64,000 bases of DNA, taken from NCBI GenBank assembly GCA_045810625.1, contig JBJMVQ010000030.1, positions 62,001-126,000 on the forward strand. The letters run 5' to 3'. Positions 62,871 through 64,000 of the stretch are shown piece by piece. The notes beneath the pieces are model-generated. The model was not told where the DNA came from. It saw nothing but the letters and a program-made list of their open reading frames with translations, and made no database searches. The position numbers were made by a program, and so were the translations under genes. Within the stretch, counting starts at the first letter, position 1. Each line of letters opens with the position of its first letter. The stretch is from JACQFZ01 sp045810625. GTDB taxonomy: Bacteria; Pseudomonadota; Gammaproteobacteria; Acidiferrobacterales; Sulfurifustaceae.

Positions 62871-62971
62871 GCCCGCACGTCCGTGTACGGGCGCTCGCTG
62901 GCGCAACGCCACGTTAAGTGGCGTTGCGACTACTCCAGCTCGCCCAATTCAACCGCTCTTGCACCTCTCCG
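62871..62971. repeat. Two-hairpin cassette plus tRNA-Ser(CGA) 5'-end remnant
   Basis: A hairpin at 62871-62892 (GCCCG...CGGGC) and an 11-bp perfect stem at 62902-62928 (CGCAACGCCAC, loop GTTAA) are followed at 62943-62971 by a 29-bp copy, one mismatch, of the tRNA-Ser(CGA) 5' portion (62789-62817). The remnant lacks the anticodon and 3' half. The 62817-63149 interval has no gene. Confidence 0.9.
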
Positions 62972-63070
62972 TGTTCGGAGGACAACTTGATCAGCAAGCG
63001 ACTCGCCGTCGAGGCTCGCCGCTTGCAGCATCTCACTATCGACGTAACGCCTTTTCGTTCAACAGCGTCT

Positions 63071-63118
63071 TTTTCCTTGGCGTCCTTCGCGTCCTTTGCG
63101 TTGAAAACAAATATTTCA
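63071..63118 (-). repeat. Repeat A fragment between the tRNA-Ser genes
   Basis: CCTTGGCGTCCTTCGCGTCC then TTTGCGTTGAAAACAAATATTTCACG; minus-oriented half copy with the AATATTTCA tail. Confidence 0.65.
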
Positions 63119-63148
63119 CGGGACTTCCGCCAATCCTAATGCGATAGG

Positions 63149-63240
<92 letters not shown>

Positions 63241-63287
63241 GATGTTTAGCTCTGTACTCTTGTCACCCGTCCCTGGTGCGCCAACCA

Positions 63288-63385
63288 GCCCGCACTTCCG
63301 TGTGCGGGCGCTCTGCGGCGCGAACAGACGTTAAGTCTGTTCGCGAAAACCCCGCCTCGCCCGCTCCGACAGCTCTCCGATGTTT
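63288..63385. repeat. Two-hairpin cassette plus tRNA-Ser(GGA) 5'-end remnant
   Basis: An 8-bp perfect stem at 63288-63309 (GCCCGCAC / GTGCGGGC) and an 11-bp perfect stem at 63319-63345 (CGCGAACAGAC, loop GTTAA) are followed at 63361-63385 by a 25-bp copy, two mismatches, of the tRNA-Ser(GGA) 5' end and leader (63223-63247). Same layout as 62871-62971 but different stem and tRNA sequence. The 63241-63518 interval has no gene. Confidence 0.88.
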
Positions 63386-63518
63386 TACTCGGGCTTGGCG
63401 ACTTGCCTTCAAGAAACTATCGAGCCGCGTAGCTTACGAAAACCACACGAGTGGAACAAGTAATTCCCCGCCTAAAGGTGCCGTGACAATCCCACGAGGC
63501 GGCGGTAGGCTCGCCGCT

Positions 63519-64000
63519 ATGCCAAGAATAAAAACGCTATCTGCGCCAGGGTTAAAGACCCGACACGCCGCCGCGATCGCGCTGTTGCTGCCGTTGCTCG
63601 GCGGCTGTTCGATTCTTGCCGATTCCAGCCTCGATGCGATCAAACGCTCCGGGGAAATTCGCGTTCTGACATACACGGGAACCACGACGTACTACGAGAC
63701 GCCCGACGGGGCAGCAGGCTTCGAGTACGATCTCGCCAAGGCGTTCGCCGACCATCTCGGCGTCAAGCTGCGAATCGTCGTCGCCGACCGTTACGCCGAC
63801 GTGATGCCTCGGCTCCTCGACGGTGAAGCGGACTTCGCCGCTGCCGCCATGCCGGATACCGCAAGCCGGCGTGCGCTCGTGCGCTTTACACCGCCCTATC
63901 AACACGTCAGCCAACAGGTCGTCTACCGCGCCGGCAGCCTCCGACCGAGCAAGCTGGAGGATCTGGCCAACCGCGAGATCGAGGTACAGGAAGGCTCGCG
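63519..64000 (+). CDS. mltF: Membrane-bound lytic murein transglycosylase F, partial (5' part)
   Basis: The frame is open from ATG 63519 to the window edge (160 codons). It shows a basic start, hydrophobic AAIALLLPLLGGC with lipobox LGGC (Cys about 30), and an extracellular solute-binding family 3 domain (GEIRVLTYTGTTTYYE; GFEYDLAKAFADHLGVKL; MPRLLDGEADFAAAAM). That order, lipoprotein plus SBP_bac_3, is the MltF N terminus; the C-terminal transglycosylase domain would lie beyond the window. A plain ABC-type binding lipoprotein cannot be excluded. MltF trims outer-membrane-proximal peptidoglycan. Confidence 0.82.
   Translation, partial: MPRIKTLSAPGLKTRHAAAIALLLPLLGGCSILADSSLDAIKRSGEIRVLTYTGTTTYYETPDGAAGFEYDLAKAFADHLGVKLRIVVADRYADVMPRLLDGEADFAAAAMPDTASRRALVRFTPPYQHVSQQVVYRAGSLRPSKLEDLANREIEVQEGS

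Overview
This window is chromosomal DNA from a GC-rich gammaproteobacterium. The gene order ubiG-mtaD / mtnA-gyrA-serC-serA-pheA-hisC-tyrA-aroA-cmk-rpsA-ihfB-lapA-lapB resembles Pseudomonas and its relatives. The lpx/bam/rseP/dxr/cdsA/uppS/frr/pyrH/tsf/rpsB block and the orn-queG-nnr-tsaE-ami block are also gammaproteobacterial. The species cannot be named from the sequence. A Tat-exported FccB-type sulfide dehydrogenase flavoprotein and many intergenic repeats hint at an environmental, possibly sulfur-oxidising lineage, but that is inference.

Layout. 1-15.4 kb, minus strand: LPS-assembly proteins LapA/LapB, IHF-beta, ribosomal protein S1, CMP kinase, the serine/aromatic amino acid genes, GyrA and MtnA. 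15.6-17.7 kb, plus strand: MtaD and UbiG; with MtnA they cover parts of methylthioadenosine salvage and ubiquinone methylation. 17.9-31.6 kb, minus strand: a compact envelope and translation superoperon (lpxB, lpxA, fabZ, lpxD, skp, bamA, rseP, dxr, cdsA, uppS, frr, pyrH, tsf, rpsB) with several 4-bp stop/start overlaps that use GTG and TTG starts. 31.9-35.4 kb, plus strand: map and glnD.

35.6-44.6 kb is the accessory part: a beta-hydroxyacid dehydrogenase and a GlcD-type flavin oxidase; a catalytic-core cystathionine beta-synthase; a PqqC/haem-oxygenase-fold protein; a D-2-hydroxyacid dehydrogenase; and a catechol-OMT-like methyltransferase / amino-acid dehydrogenase / MFS exporter cassette. 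45.2-55 kb returns to conserved housekeeping genes (amidase, TsaE, NAD(P)HX repair, QueG, RraA, Orn, M48 protease) plus a lipoprotein with a predicted seven-bladed kelch-like propeller. 55.1-61.3 kb holds an acyl-CoA dehydrogenase, a class III CoA-transferase, recR-ybaB-dnaX and the 4.5S RNA gene. The right end carries the FccB-type flavoprotein, two tRNA-Ser genes and the start of mltF.

The least ordinary content is noncoding. At least four dispersed repeat families are visible: (A) GCAGAGGACGC-type repeats, concentrated where genes converge; (B) a ~115-bp element with terminal inverted repeats; (C) GTAGCCCGGATG palindromes; (D) a 730-bp block of stacked hairpins between cmk and aroA. There are also two tandem duplications, one of which copied the last 25 codons of the MFS gene. 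Most striking, each tRNA-Ser gene is preceded (in its own reading direction) by a two-hairpin cassette and then by a partial copy of that same tRNA's 5' end. The two cassettes differ in stem sequence but keep perfect pairing. I see no CRISPR array, transposase, rRNA or prophage.
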